From the NCBI RefSeq assembly GCF_008039575.1, contig NZ_VDUY01000001.1, positions 434,001 to 498,000 on the forward strand: DNA of 64,000 nt. Reading direction: 5' to 3'. Origin of the DNA: Zeimonas arvi. Lineage in GTDB: Bacteria > Pseudomonadota > Gammaproteobacteria > Burkholderiales > Burkholderiaceae_E. Position numbers and translations under genes: made by a program. Of the stretch, positions 63,788 to 64,000 are shown piece by piece. Within the stretch, counting starts at the first letter, position 1; the number at the start of each line of letters is the position of its first letter. The notes beneath the pieces were generated by a model. It was given only the letters and a program-made list of their open reading frames with translations, searched no databases and was not told the origin of the DNA.

Positions 63788-64000
63788 GGCCCTGGGGATG
63801 ACGCGCTAGCAGGCTGTTGAATTTCGCCGCGATGCGAGTGCGACGATCGGTTTAGCGAGCGTTTTGGATGAACTTTGGCATCCAGATGGATCGATTAGAG
63901 CGCGCTGCGCGCCGAGAAGGCGAGCATCGGCTGCTGGTTGCCGAGTCATGCCGCACCTCCTTGCGGTACCGCACTCAGTATTCGCGCCATTCGGACGAGA
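63788..64000. other. non-coding end of window, possible outer end of an insertion sequence
   Basis: No gene is visible here. From 63811 the sequence reads GCAGGCTGTTGAATTTCG, which resembles the GGCTGTTGAA-type terminal repeats of some insertion sequence families, and then becomes clearly richer in A and T than the surroundings (63848-63897). The other end and any transposase would lie beyond 64000, so the assignment is tentative. Confidence 0.3.

Overview
The window is very GC-rich, densely coded and almost free of mobile DNA. Gene content and order point to a betaproteobacterium, most likely of the order Burkholderiales. The evidence is the clusters phoH-ybeY-corC-lnt, lptD-surA-rsmA divergent from amgK-murU, dusB-fis-purH-ruvCAB and ybgC-tolQRAB-pal-cpoB, together with AmgK/MurU cell-wall recycling. 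No rRNA, CRISPR array, prophage or intact insertion sequence is visible. All functional names below come from reading motifs and gene order; no database search was possible.

Positions 1-12330: the 3' end of a sensor histidine kinase, a tRNA-Met(CAT) behind a near-consensus promoter, a small exported protein, miaB, then a pair that looks like a Slam-type outer-membrane translocator and an exported FecR-domain protein with a TbpB-like C-terminal barrel. The usual phoH-ybeY-corC-lnt run follows, but it is split by an EF-G-like GTPase and a 423-bp non-coding stretch holding a 212-bp element with perfect 33-bp inverted arms. Positions 12378-17968: glyQS, gmhB, plsC, an M48/YgjP-type metallopeptidase and gloA. 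Positions 17970-26974: the minus-strand operon lptD-surA-rsmA, divergent from plus-strand amgK-murU-pepP and a UbiH-like flavoprotein. Positions 27183-33165: dusB-fis-purH-ruvC-ruvA-ruvB and a rhomboid protease. Positions 33125-34881: eda and kdgK, divergent. Positions 34893-42237: the Tol-Pal envelope operon running into queC and a YeeE/YedE sulfur-compound permease. Positions 42266-42466: tRNA-Lys with promoter and terminator.

Positions 42534-54143 are more accessory. They hold a PQQ-type sugar dehydrogenase, a coiled-coil lipoprotein and a YigZ-family protein. Next comes a sugar-acid locus: a GntR/FCD regulator, an NAD-binding oxidoreductase resembling D-apionate oxidoisomerase, a RuBisCO-like protein, a DUF1537-type kinase, a VOC protein, an FMN alpha-hydroxy-acid dehydrogenase and a TRAP binding protein. 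An AzlCD pair follows. The oxidoreductase, RuBisCO-like protein and kinase match the phosphorylating D-apionate route. The flavoenzyme could oxidise glycolate or lactate made or imported there (inference).

Positions 54231-64000: a small conserved protein of unknown function, a large lipoprotein combining a beta-propeller with a CFI-box C-terminus, an EamA transporter and a ferredoxin-NADP reductase. The last genes are a three-gene operon for the osmoprotectant dipeptide N-acetylglutaminylglutamine amide (NAGGN): amidotransferase, GNAT/ATP-grasp synthetase and M42-type peptidase. The last 213 bases contain no gene and may hold the outer end of an insertion sequence that continues beyond the window.
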